Below, in pieces: positions 1 through 7,074 of a DNA stretch of 64,000 nt. The translations under genes were made by a program, and so were the position numbers. Location: NCBI RefSeq assembly GCF_040719375.1, contig NZ_JBFDTP010000002.1:2108001-2172000 (forward strand), written 5' to 3'. The DNA is from Clostridium sp. AN503. Lineage in GTDB: Bacteria > Bacillota > Clostridia > Lachnospirales > Lachnospiraceae. How positions within the stretch are numbered: position 1 is the stretch's first letter; each line of letters opens with the position of its first letter. Under the pieces are notes generated by a model that searched no databases, was not told the origin of the DNA, and was given only the letters and a program-made list of their open reading frames with translations.

Positions 1-295
1 TACTGGCGCGCAGCAGCATGAGGATCTCATTCTCGATACATTTGGCCGCATAGGTGGCGAGCCGGGAGCCGCGGTCCGCATGGAAGGTGCCTACCGCCTT
101 GATCAGGCCAATGGTCCCCACCGACAGCAGATCCTCCATATCGTAATCCGTGTTCTGATACTTTTTCGCCACATGAGCCACCAGTCTCATATTCCGTTCT
201 ATCAGCACATTACGAGCTTCCTGGTCACCCTCTTTGCAGCGCTCCAGATAGATTTTTTCCTCTCCTGGTGTTAAAGGCTTTGGAAATGTCTTCAA
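1..295 (-). CDS. sigK: RNA polymerase sporulation sigma factor SigK, N-terminal part (cut by window start)
   Basis: The 98 visible codons encode the N-terminal part of a sigma-70 family factor. Residues near 13-35 match region 1.2/2.1 (YLERCKEGDQEARN, ERNMRLVAHVAKKY) and residues 45-95 match region 2.2-2.4 (DLLSVGTIGLIKAV, LATYAAKCIENEILM). The N-terminal phrase FPKPLTPGEE fits sigma-K of Clostridia, the late mother-cell sporulation factor, better than SigE, SigF or SigG. The only in-frame start after the upstream stop is TTG at 295, six bases after an AGGTGG ribosome site. The promoter ahead of it is of mother-cell type, which supports the call. The C-terminal half lies outside the window, so whether the gene is intact or split by an inserted element cannot be judged. 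SigE remains the main alternative. Confidence 0.85.
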   Translation of the reverse strand, partial: MKTFPKPLTPGEEKIYLERCKEGDQEARNVLIERNMRLVAHVAKKYQNTDYDMEDLLSVGTIGLIKAVGTFHADRGSRLATYAAKCIENEILMLLRAS

Positions 296-298
296 AGA

Positions 299-345
299 AA
301 GCCACCTGAAAGATTACTTAATTATAATCTATGCTCAGGTGGCTT
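299..345. repeat. 11-bp inverted repeat flanking the sigK -10 element
   Basis: AAGCCACCTGA at 299-309 is the exact reverse complement of TCAGGTGGCTT at 335-345. A second inner dyad (AGATTA 311-316, TAATCT 325-330) lies inside. The distal arm contains the sigK ribosome site and the proximal arm lies between -35 and -10. If the predicted start site is right, the RNA carries only one arm, so this is more likely a DNA-level site than an RNA hairpin. The 296-455 gap holds nothing else recognisable. Confidence 0.5.
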
Positions 346-353
346 GCCTCGTG
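325..353 (-). promoter_or_regulatory. Sigma-E/sigma-K type (mother-cell) promoter of sigK
   Basis: On the minus strand CACG (350-353) is followed, after exactly 16 bases, by CATAGATTA (325-333). This fits the sigma-K consensus (mACm, 16 bp, CATAnnnTA) and also the sigma-E -10 element. Transcription would start near 318, giving a leader of about 20 bases. A sigma-A TATAAT reading overlaps the same place but has no good -35 element. Confidence 0.6.
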
Positions 354-455
354 CCTTATAGGTTTTCGCACTGCTTATACTATTTCCTGTACTGCTTTCA
401 CTGCGCTGTTTTTACTGCGGTCAGCACCACAGCTGTGTAGAACATCTGCCCTGTA

Positions 456-1334
456 TCAATATCCATAGAAAACCTGTACCATCGGCGAGCTCTTATCCAG
501 GATCAGTGTGTTATTGCCGCTCTTTAAAGCTGCCTTCGCCGCATCCAGGGAACGGACGAAATTATAAAAATCCGCCTTGCTGGTGTCGTTGTAGGCATTG
601 GAGAGGATCTGCATATACTGGGCCTCGCCCTCCGCCTTAGTCTTCTCCGCATCTGCCTGGGCCTTGGACTTCATCACCGACACTTCCTTGGTGGTGTCGT
701 TCTTGATCTTCTGGGCGGAGGAATTGCCCTGCGCCGTAAAGGACGCCGCAATGTTGTTCCGCTCTGAGATCATGCGGTCGTAGACCGCCTGCTTGTTATC
801 GTCCGGCATATCTAAGGACTTGGTCTCCACCGCCAGCACATGGATGCCGTAACCGTCCAGAGATTCACCGATATTGCCGCTGATATCGAGCGCCAGCTTG
901 CCGTCCCGGTTCTCGATGATCTCAGCCTGGTCCATATTGGAGATCACGGACTTCATGGAGGAGAACACCGACGCGGAGATACGCGACTGTGCCTGCGCCA
1001 CCTGTCCGTTCAAATGTCTTGTGAACAGCACCGGGTCTGAAATCCGCCAGAGGACAAAGGCGTCGGCGATCATGCTCTTCTTATCCCGGGTGATCACATC
1101 TGATTTCGGGATATCGTAGATCTGCAGCGCCTTTGGAATGGACGCGCTCGTCTGGATAAACGGTACCTTGAAGGACACGCCCGGGGTATCCTCTACTCTG
1201 ACGATCTCGCCGAACTGGCGGATCAGTTTATATTCATCCGGGTAAGTGACCACCAGCGAAGCGCCAAGAAGCAAAACCGCCGCTACTGCCGCCAGCCCGC
1301 CGAACCCGCTTAAAAACCTGCCTGCCTTCTTCAC
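456..1334 (-). CDS. hflC: SPFH/band-7 membrane protein HflC
   Basis: This 292-residue protein has one N-terminal membrane segment (about residues 8-30, rich in Ala, Val and Leu) followed by an SPFH/prohibitin domain and a helical region rich in Ala, Lys and Glu (about 190-245). Together with HflK it is expected to form a large membrane cage that modulates the FtsH protease, as known for Escherichia coli HflKC. The start is GTG at 1334, which overlaps the TGA stop of hflK (GTGA), with a GAGGAGGTG ribosome site inside the hflK tail, so translation is coupled. The length is slightly below the usual 300-330 residues. No ftsH gene is in the window. Assignment as HflC rather than another SPFH protein rests on gene order and the pairing with hflK. 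Confidence 0.85.
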   Translation of the reverse strand: MKKAGRFLSGFGGLAAVAAVLLLGASLVVTYPDEYKLIRQFGEIVRVEDTPGVSFKVPFIQTSASIPKALQIYDIPKSDVITRDKKSMIADAFVLWRISDPVLFTRHLNGQVAQAQSRISASVFSSMKSVISNMDQAEIIENRDGKLALDISGNIGESLDGYGIHVLAVETKSLDMPDDNKQAVYDRMISERNNIAASFTAQGNSSAQKIKNDTTKEVSVMKSKAQADAEKTKAEGEAQYMQILSNAYNDTSKADFYNFVRSLDAAKAALKSGNNTLILDKSSPMVQVFYGY

Positions 1335-2608
1335 TGTGCCACCTCCTCAATATTTACATCTGAACTGTTCTGTGTCCCGCCAGCCTGTGATGCGCTGTTC
1401 TGGGCTGTGCCTCCACTCTGGGCGGAAGCCCCGCCCTGTGATGCTGTTCCCTGGCCTGCGCCGGATGCTGCCTGCCCTGCGGTCCCGCTATTAGCTCCGG
1501 TTCCCGAAGCCCCGGCTCCGTTTGCCCGCGCAGCCGCATCCGCCTGCATGGACGAGGTGAAACTGTCTAAGGGCAGCATCTTCTGGGTACCGCTCTCATC
1601 CACGATATATACCTTCATGCTGGGCAGCAGCTCCTCCATGGTCTCATAAAACATACGCTGCTTGGTGATCAGCGGGTATTTGCTGTACTCCGCATACATC
1701 TGTTCAAAACGGGAAACCTGGCCCTGCGCCTCGTTGATGCGGGCTTCCTTCTCCGCCTCGGCGCTCTTGATGATCCGGTCACACTCGGCCTCGGCCTGCG
1801 GGATCTTCTCATTCCGGTCCTTGTTGGCATTGTTGATGGCAGTCTCCTTGCCCTGCTTGGCATTTTCCACGTTCTTAAAGGCATTCATGACCTCTGTGGT
1901 GGGCGGGAACGCATCCTGGATCGTGATATTCACCACCGACAGGCCGATATCCTCCGCGATCATCCGGTTGGTCAGCTTTTCCTTGATCTCCGACTGGATG
2001 GCTGCCTTCCCAGTGGTGATCACATCGTCCACGTTGTACACGCCAACCGTATCACGGATGTAAGACTGGGCCAGCATCTTTAAGGTCGCCTCCGGCTCTG
2101 AGGATGCATAAAGATACTTTACCGGATCATTGACCATATATTCGATATAGAAATCCGTGTTGACGAAGTTAAAATCCTTCGTGATCATAACCGATTCTTC
2201 CTCGTTGGATATCTTGGTCTCCGGGTCATAGCCGATGGGCATCCCCTTGATCCCCTTGGACACCATATGCACACTCTGGATGAACGGGATCTTGAAATGC
2301 AGCCCTGCCTGGGATTCCGCCTGGGCGCTTCCCAAGGTGGTCACTACCGCATAATTCTCCTCGTCCAGCATATAATAGCTGTTCATAGCTGCAAATACCA
2401 CCACCACGAAACCAAGGGCAAAACCAAAGCCCTTCATGGGATTATGGCGTTTTAGCGGCTTTCCGTCTGAGTCGAATTTCTCCGGCCCCGGTTCCTGCTG
2501 CGGTTTCTTTTGTTTCTTCTTTTTCAGCAGTTCTTCAAACATACCGCCGAGATCGACGTTATTGTTCCCATTCCCAAAAGGACCGCCGCCAAATGGATTC
2601 TGATTCAT
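1331..2608 (-). CDS. hflK: SPFH/band-7 membrane protein HflK
   Basis: The 425-residue protein starts with a Gly/Asn-rich cytosolic stretch (NPFGGGPFGNGNNN) typical of HflK, then a Lys/Gln-rich linker, one membrane segment at about residues 58-80, and an SPFH domain (about 85-250) followed by a coiled-coil region rich in Ala, Glu and Arg. The C-terminal 75 residues are low-complexity Gly/Ala/Ser/Gln, a tail seen in many clostridial HflK proteins and probably flexible. It is the first gene of a two-gene operon and overlaps hflC by four bases. A sigma-A-like promoter lies about 90 bases upstream. The partner protease FtsH is not encoded here. Confidence 0.88.
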   Translation of the reverse strand: MNQNPFGGGPFGNGNNNVDLGGMFEELLKKKKQKKPQQEPGPEKFDSDGKPLKRHNPMKGFGFALGFVVVVFAAMNSYYMLDEENYAVVTTLGSAQAESQAGLHFKIPFIQSVHMVSKGIKGMPIGYDPETKISNEEESVMITKDFNFVNTDFYIEYMVNDPVKYLYASSEPEATLKMLAQSYIRDTVGVYNVDDVITTGKAAIQSEIKEKLTNRMIAEDIGLSVVNITIQDAFPPTTEVMNAFKNVENAKQGKETAINNANKDRNEKIPQAEAECDRIIKSAEAEKEARINEAQGQVSRFEQMYAEYSKYPLITKQRMFYETMEELLPSMKVYIVDESGTQKMLPLDSFTSSMQADAAARANGAGASGTGANSGTAGQAASGAGQGTASQGGASAQSGGTAQNSASQAGGTQNSSDVNIEEVAQ

Positions 2609-2697
2609 TCTTTACTTTCCCCTCCTGTGTTGTTCCTGTCTGCAATCCTTCTGCTGCTTGGCTCCGAATTTTGACAACATTTTCACATTTCTACTCT

Positions 2698-2726
2698 ATT
2701 CTATCTTTATTTGCCTGTCTCTGCAA
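2698..2726 (-). promoter_or_regulatory. Sigma-A-like promoter of hflK-hflC
   Basis: Minus-strand TTGCAG (2721-2726) and TAGAAT (2698-2703) are separated by 17 bases, 90 bases upstream of the hflK start. A perfect spacer with two near-consensus hexamers supports the call. Confidence 0.5.
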
Positions 2727-2776
2727 CAAGAAAACACTGGTTTTATAGAACCTTAATAGTTTTTCTTTTTTCTTTA

Positions 2777-2823
2777 TAAAAAAATCATCCAGGCTCTGTC
2801 TCACAAACAGAGGCCTGGATGAT
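2777..2823 (-). terminator. Intrinsic terminator of the cooS-cooF-oxidoreductase operon
   Basis: On the minus strand ATCATCCAGG (2814-2823) and CCTGGATGAT (2784-2793) pair perfectly, extended by CTCTG/CAGAG with one bulged base, and the stem is followed by a run of seven T (2777-2783). It begins 20 bases after the stop codon of the oxidoreductase gene. Confidence 0.9.
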
Positions 2824-2843
2824 AAAATACAGCTTCTATTTTA

Positions 2844-4073
2844 TTATTCCGCAGCTGTGGCCCACTGGTATTTTCCTTTCTCCCCTACACCATAAAAATC
2901 AGCAAAGGTAAGCTGGAACACCGGTTTGCGGATGTGTCCGATATCGATCCGGTTCTTGATCAGATACTGCCAGATGCCTGCGCCGGAAATATCTCCCTGA
3001 AGCAGGATCCCTTCTACCCTGTTATCCCGGATCACCGCCCGGCGGTACACATTTTTATCCTCCTGGATCACAACACTGTCTCCCTCTTCTGCCTTGATCC
3101 TCCCGACGCACAGGGACACCAGGCCGTAAAAGTTGATGGTGTTCTTCGCTGCAAACGGATCGTCATATGCAAAACGGAAGCCGCACATATTCTGGGCCGC
3201 CACGCGCCCCTGCTTCTGGGCATTTGGCCAGATGCCGGAGAGTCCGGTCACATCCCCGGCCGCATAGACGTCCGGAATGTTGGTCTCCATATATTCGTTT
3301 ACTTTGATCCCCCGGTCCGCCAGGATCCCGCTGCCCTCCAGACATTCCACCGCAGCCCTCACTCCGGCCGCCACGATGATCATATCACAGTCCAGTTTTG
3401 TCCCATCGTCAAGAGTAACGCTGCGTATCATCCCATCCTCACCGCAGACCGCCTGATCGGCTTTCCTGCCCAGATAGAATGTGGCCCCGGCCTTCTCAAA
3501 CCGCTTCTGGTATTCCAATGCCCCGTGGGCGTCAAGCTGGACCGGAAGGATCTGGGGAGCCATCTCCACGATCGTCACCTGCTTTCCGCGTTCCAGCAGG
3601 CCATAGGCCGCATCCAGCCCCACCAGGCCCGAGCCGATGACCAGGATCTTCTCCGAATGCTCCGCCATCTGGTCGATCGCCTGGGCGTCCGTCAGATGAC
3701 GGAGACCGAATACATTTTTTCCCTGCCGCAGTTCCCCCACCGGAGGGATAAAACTGTTTGCACCCGTGGCGATCAAAAGCTTTTCATAGACTATCTGTGT
3801 TCCGTTTTCCGTAGTAACCGACCTGCCAGCCGTATCAATCCGGTCCACGCCATCCTGGATCCAGTAAATATGATGCTTCTCAAAAAAATCCGGATCTGTG
3901 AAATTCAGCGTCTGCTCGTCCCGCTCATGGGATAAATACTGGTGCAGCATACACCGGGAATGTACATACCGGTCCTTCGAGATCATCACGACCTCCGTCC
4001 CCGGACTGAGGCTTTTAATCTCTGCCGCAGCCTTCATCCCGGCTGCTCCGACTCCAAGTATCACATAAGCCAT
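2844..4073 (-). CDS. FAD-dependent NAD(P)H oxidoreductase linked to CO dehydrogenase
   Basis: A 409-residue pyridine nucleotide-disulfide type flavoprotein. It has an N-terminal FAD-binding fold (VILGVGAAGMKAAAEI), a second Rossmann fold for NAD(P)H (VIGSGLVGLDAAYGLLERG) at about 145-165, and the C-terminal FAD motif ending in DVYAAGDVTG. The family covers NADH:rubredoxin/ferredoxin oxidoreductases. A cooS-cooF-FNOR order is known from clostridial genomes, so this enzyme probably moves electrons between CooF and NAD(P). The reading frame is open further upstream, but the start at ATG 4073 has a strong GAGGAGGTG site and begins right after the cooF stop, so the longer version is rejected. It is the last gene before a clear terminator. 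Confidence 0.85.
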   Translation of the reverse strand: MAYVILGVGAAGMKAAAEIKSLSPGTEVVMISKDRYVHSRCMLHQYLSHERDEQTLNFTDPDFFEKHHIYWIQDGVDRIDTAGRSVTTENGTQIVYEKLLIATGANSFIPPVGELRQGKNVFGLRHLTDAQAIDQMAEHSEKILVIGSGLVGLDAAYGLLERGKQVTIVEMAPQILPVQLDAHGALEYQKRFEKAGATFYLGRKADQAVCGEDGMIRSVTLDDGTKLDCDMIIVAAGVRAAVECLEGSGILADRGIKVNEYMETNIPDVYAAGDVTGLSGIWPNAQKQGRVAAQNMCGFRFAYDDPFAAKNTINFYGLVSLCVGRIKAEEGDSVVIQEDKNVYRRAVIRDNRVEGILLQGDISGAGIWQYLIKNRIDIGHIRKPVFQLTFADFYGVGEKGKYQWATAAE

Positions 4074-4075
4074 AC

Positions 4076-4522
4076 CTACACCTCCTCTACTACGATCGCC
4101 TGCTTCGGACAGGATTTTACACAGCTGGGTTCCCCGCCGTGATCCTGGCAGAAATCGCATTTGATCACCTTTTTGCGCGACACCCGGTCCGGCTTTAACA
4201 CGCCGAAGGGGCAGTTCATGACGCACATAAAGCAGGAGCCGCATCTGGTCTCGTCATAGTTAACAAGCCCCGTCTGTGCATCCTTCGTCAGCGCGCCGCT
4301 CATACAGGAAAGCACACACTCCGGCACATCACAGTGGCGGCAGAATATGGGCCTGTAAGCGCCGGTCTCATCCTTCTGGATAAAATTGCGCGATTCATTT
4401 GCCGGATCCGTCAGATCCAGATCATAGACCGTCCCCTGGTCTTTCCTGTGGGCCTGCATACAGGCGACGGAACAGTTCTTGCAGCCGTCGCACTTGGAAG
4501 AATCGATGATAATCCGTTTCAT
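4076..4522 (-). CDS. cooF: CooF-like 4Fe-4S ferredoxin for CO dehydrogenase
   Basis: A 148-residue iron-sulfur protein of the DmsB/CooF type. Four Cys clusters can be seen: CDGCKNCSVAC near residue 11, CRHCDVPECVLSC near 75, CGSCFMCVMNC near 107, and CDFC with CVKSCP near 127-140. Four [4Fe-4S] clusters are therefore expected. It lies 16 bases after cooS and two bases before the flavoprotein gene, so it should carry electrons between them in the cytoplasm. It has no signal peptide or membrane segment. Nothing is missing compared with the family. Confidence 0.88.
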   Translation of the reverse strand: MKRIIIDSSKCDGCKNCSVACMQAHRKDQGTVYDLDLTDPANESRNFIQKDETGAYRPIFCRHCDVPECVLSCMSGALTKDAQTGLVNYDETRCGSCFMCVMNCPFGVLKPDRVSRKKVIKCDFCQDHGGEPSCVKSCPKQAIVVEEV

Positions 4523-4538
4523 ATGGCACGCCCCCCTT

Positions 4539-6422
4539 CTATATGCTCAATGCGGCGCGTTTTTCCATGATGATCTGTTCCAGGATATCCGCGGATTCTT
4601 TCGCATCCGGATTGATGATGACCTGTCCTCCGGTCAGTTCCTTCATGTCCTCAGTCAGCACCTTCACCGCCACCGGGCTGCCTGTCACAAACGGCGGCAG
4701 TCCCAGATGCAGCGGCAGTCCCAGGGCCAGCCCGAAACAGCCGTCTGCCAGAGCCTGTTCCTCCAGCCACTGGGCTGCGGAGAGCACTAAGGGAAGCTGC
4801 GGAAGATCCACACCGATGGTCTCCGCCAGCTCTGTCGCCACGATCTCCAGACGTCCGATCGCCAGACACGGCCCAAAGTTAAGGACCGGCGGGATACCCA
4901 GTTTTTCACAGACAGCCCGCAGCTTCGGCCCCGCGTATTTCGCCGCCTCCGGGGTCATCAGGCCGCAGTTTTCAATCCCGCCTGAGGAACAGCCCGCCGT
5001 CAATACAATGATATCCCTGGCGATCAGCTCCTTTGTCAGTTCCACGGTCAGCACGTCATGCCCTCCGGCTGTCAAGTTGGAGCAGCCTACGACGCCGGCC
5101 ACACCCTTGATATCACCGGACACGATCAGGTCCACCAGCGGCTTCCAGCTTCCGCCTAAAAATTCTTTTAAGGAACCTTCACTGACGCCTGTCAGGGTGT
5201 TCTCATACCCATGATTCTCCATCAGCCGCTGGGGAACCGCGCTTCTCCGCTCTTTATAGGAAGCCACCACCATGTCGATGATCTCCTCTGTGACGGCCTC
5301 CCGGCTCTCAAAATCAAATTCCATCAGTTGTGCGTTGGCTTTTTTCGCTACGCTGTCGATACAGATCTGTTTGATGTTCAGCTCATCACAGATCGGCTCA
5401 ATACCCGGCAGCGTACAGTTGAACTCTGAGATCACCGCATCGATGGCTCCGGTGGCAAGGATCGCCTCACTGGTATAGTTATTTCCCGCATGTCCGTCAA
5501 AGATCTCTTTATAATGCGCTCCCCTGAGCTGAAGATCCTGACCCACACAGGTGCAGCCCACCAGCTTAAAGCCCTTCGCCCCGGCGGCCTGGGCTTTGGC
5601 GATCACATCCGCATCGGTCAGACGTTCCTGTAAGTATGTAAACATGGAATGCTGATGACCGGTGATCATGATGTTGATGTATTTCGGATGGATCACCCGC
5701 AGCCCCACGGGAGCCATGCGAAGCTCCGGCTCGCCCAGCACGATATCGTTTAGCAGGTTGGTCAGGGTCAGCCCATAGATACCGGTGGAAATCCCAAGCT
5801 TTAAGCAGTCCACCAGCATATCCACCGGATCGGAGTTTAGATTCGTGGAGCATTTTACCACGCCGTGGCAGATCTCCGACTTGGCGCCGCCCGGCAGGAT
5901 GCCCAGCTCGCTCCAGCGCTTAAACCGGGGGGCATACGCCATCTTTTCCACCAACTGCATCTTTTTGTAGGTTGGCAGGTACAGATCCTTAAGCACCGCA
6001 TCCGCCACCTTCTCTGCCTTCTTGTAGATATCCTCTTCCTCGATCCCAAAGATCCCGGCCAGACGGTCAAGGGCTTTCTTCCCCTTGATCGCACCGCGCT
6101 TCTCCGCCACGTTTTTGACATTCAGCGCCGTGTTCTCCACCACGTGGATGTAGCAGCCGGAACCGGATGCCACCGCCCGCAGGAAATTGCGCACTACGAT
6201 CGTATCCGCGCTGGCTCCGCAGATCCCCCTCGGAGCCTCCGGCGTGATCCGGCAGGGGCCGTTGGCGCAGAGACGGCAGCATACCCCCTGCAGACCAAAC
6301 CCGCATTTGGTGCTCTGCCCCTCTACACGGTGATGGGACGTCTCCATCGGAAGTCCTGCGATAAAGCCCTCCAGCGGTTTGTCCGCGCTTTTGCACGTGG
6401 TGCAGCCATAGCATTCATTCAT
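4539..6422 (-). CDS. cooS: Ni-type carbon monoxide dehydrogenase catalytic subunit, divergent
   Basis: The 627-residue protein has the CooS layout. Cys40 and Cys48 would bind the shared D cluster, and Cys49, Cys52, Cys57 and Cys68 the B cluster. C-cluster ligands appear conserved: the His in ITGHQHS, and Cys in VGCTCVG, FNCTLPG, VVGCSNL, TAGCSSG and FGPCLAIG. Compared from memory with Carboxydothermus CODH-II, two catalytic residues differ: Lys563 aligns with Gln (about residue 556, LEEQALADG) and His93 aligns with Tyr91. An extra N-terminal CYGCTTC motif is also present. CO oxidation or CO2 reduction is the family role, but this member may be slow or do something else. It leads the operon with cooF and the flavoprotein and has an Rrf2-type operator 24 bases upstream of its start. 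Confidence 0.88.
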   Translation of the reverse strand: MNECYGCTTCKSADKPLEGFIAGLPMETSHHRVEGQSTKCGFGLQGVCCRLCANGPCRITPEAPRGICGASADTIVVRNFLRAVASGSGCYIHVVENTALNVKNVAEKRGAIKGKKALDRLAGIFGIEEEDIYKKAEKVADAVLKDLYLPTYKKMQLVEKMAYAPRFKRWSELGILPGGAKSEICHGVVKCSTNLNSDPVDMLVDCLKLGISTGIYGLTLTNLLNDIVLGEPELRMAPVGLRVIHPKYINIMITGHQHSMFTYLQERLTDADVIAKAQAAGAKGFKLVGCTCVGQDLQLRGAHYKEIFDGHAGNNYTSEAILATGAIDAVISEFNCTLPGIEPICDELNIKQICIDSVAKKANAQLMEFDFESREAVTEEIIDMVVASYKERRSAVPQRLMENHGYENTLTGVSEGSLKEFLGGSWKPLVDLIVSGDIKGVAGVVGCSNLTAGGHDVLTVELTKELIARDIIVLTAGCSSGGIENCGLMTPEAAKYAGPKLRAVCEKLGIPPVLNFGPCLAIGRLEIVATELAETIGVDLPQLPLVLSAAQWLEEQALADGCFGLALGLPLHLGLPPFVTGSPVAVKVLTEDMKELTGGQVIINPDAKESADILEQIIMEKRAALSI

Positions 6423-6445
6423 GATAATACCTCCTCTTCTTATAC

Positions 6446-6466
6446 TTGACTAATTTTGTCCACTTT
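6446..6466 (+). promoter_or_regulatory. Putative Rrf2-family operator upstream of cooS
   Basis: TTGACTAA-N5-TCCACTTT is present here and, with the same 8-5-8 spacing, on the other strand in the rrf2 promoter (6964-6984). Sixteen of sixteen fixed positions are identical, which is hard to explain by chance in a gap of this size. It lies 24-44 bases upstream of the cooS start. Confidence 0.65.
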
Positions 6467-6476
6467 TAGCTCTGAC

Positions 6477-6501
6477 AAAAAGATTCCTGATGGAATCTTT
6501 C
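6477..6501 (-). terminator. Intrinsic terminator after rrf2
   Basis: Minus-strand AAAGATTCC, a four-base loop and GGAATCTTT are followed by a short T run. It lies between the rrf2 stop (6533) and the cooS operator, so the two genes are probably separate transcription units. Confidence 0.7.
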
Positions 6502-6532
6502 TGCCCGGGATGACAGGCATAGCCTGCCGGCC

Positions 6533-6928
6533 CTATTTTTCCAGAATGTCGTCCAGGGACCTGGCTTTTAAAAGCGCCTCGACGGTATTCTGTATTTTTA
6601 ACATCTCGTGATGTACCTTACAGCATTCCTTCCGCTCCTGCCGGTCGCAGAAATGGTGAATGCACTCCAGTACCGCAAAATCAGGTTCGATGGCAGTTAT
6701 GACATCATAAAGGGTAATATCATGAATCGGCCTCCCCAACACATAACCACCGCCCGCACCGCGCCGGATCGACACAAGACCGGCCCGGTTCAGCTTCCTG
6801 GTGATCTTGTAGGCAAATGCCTCCGGTATCTGCTCCAGCTCACAGATCTCTCTGATATTCCGCTTCTCTCCACTCTTCAGCGCACGGACGATCCGGATCG
6901 CATAGTCACTCTCTTTGGTAAACAGCAT
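6533..6928 (-). CDS. Rrf2/IscR-family transcriptional regulator
   Basis: A 131-residue protein with the N-terminal winged helix of the Rrf2 family (residues 1-70, including the AFAYKITRKLNRAGLVSIRRG recognition segment and the GGGYVLGRP wing). Cys89, Cys94, Cys102 and Cys103 lie where IscR and NsrR hold an iron-sulfur cluster, so it may sense iron-sulfur status, NO, oxygen or redox state. The gene is transcribed in the same direction as cooS but has its own promoter and terminator. The same 8-5-8 sequence element occurs in its own promoter and ahead of cooS, which suggests autoregulation and control of the CO dehydrogenase operon. What it senses is inference. Confidence 0.85.
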   Translation of the reverse strand: MLFTKESDYAIRIVRALKSGEKRNIREICELEQIPEAFAYKITRKLNRAGLVSIRRGAGGGYVLGRPIHDITLYDVITAIEPDFAVLECIHHFCDRQERKECCKVHHEMLKIQNTVEALLKARSLDDILEK

Positions 6929-6955
6929 CGGCCATCTCCCCTTTGTTTTGTTATA

Positions 6956-6984
6956 ATTATATCAAAGTGGATGCTTTTAGTCAA
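6956..6984 (-). promoter_or_regulatory. rrf2 promoter with embedded operator
   Basis: Minus-strand TTGACT (6979-6984) and TATAAT (6956-6961) have a 17-base spacer. The element TTGACTAA-N5-TCCACTTT covers the -35 hexamer and most of the spacer (6964-6984), so a bound regulator would block RNA polymerase. Confidence 0.8.
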
Positions 6985-7074
6985 CATTTTTTATCATTTA
7001 TTATCAAAAACTTCCTGCAGCTGTCCAGTACCCTCACAGTTACAGCGCCAAGCCCGTTCCTACCCACTCACAGA

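Noticed and set aside
299..345. Rho-independent terminator after hflC
   Set aside because: No T run follows the stem, and it coincides with the sigK promoter and leader.
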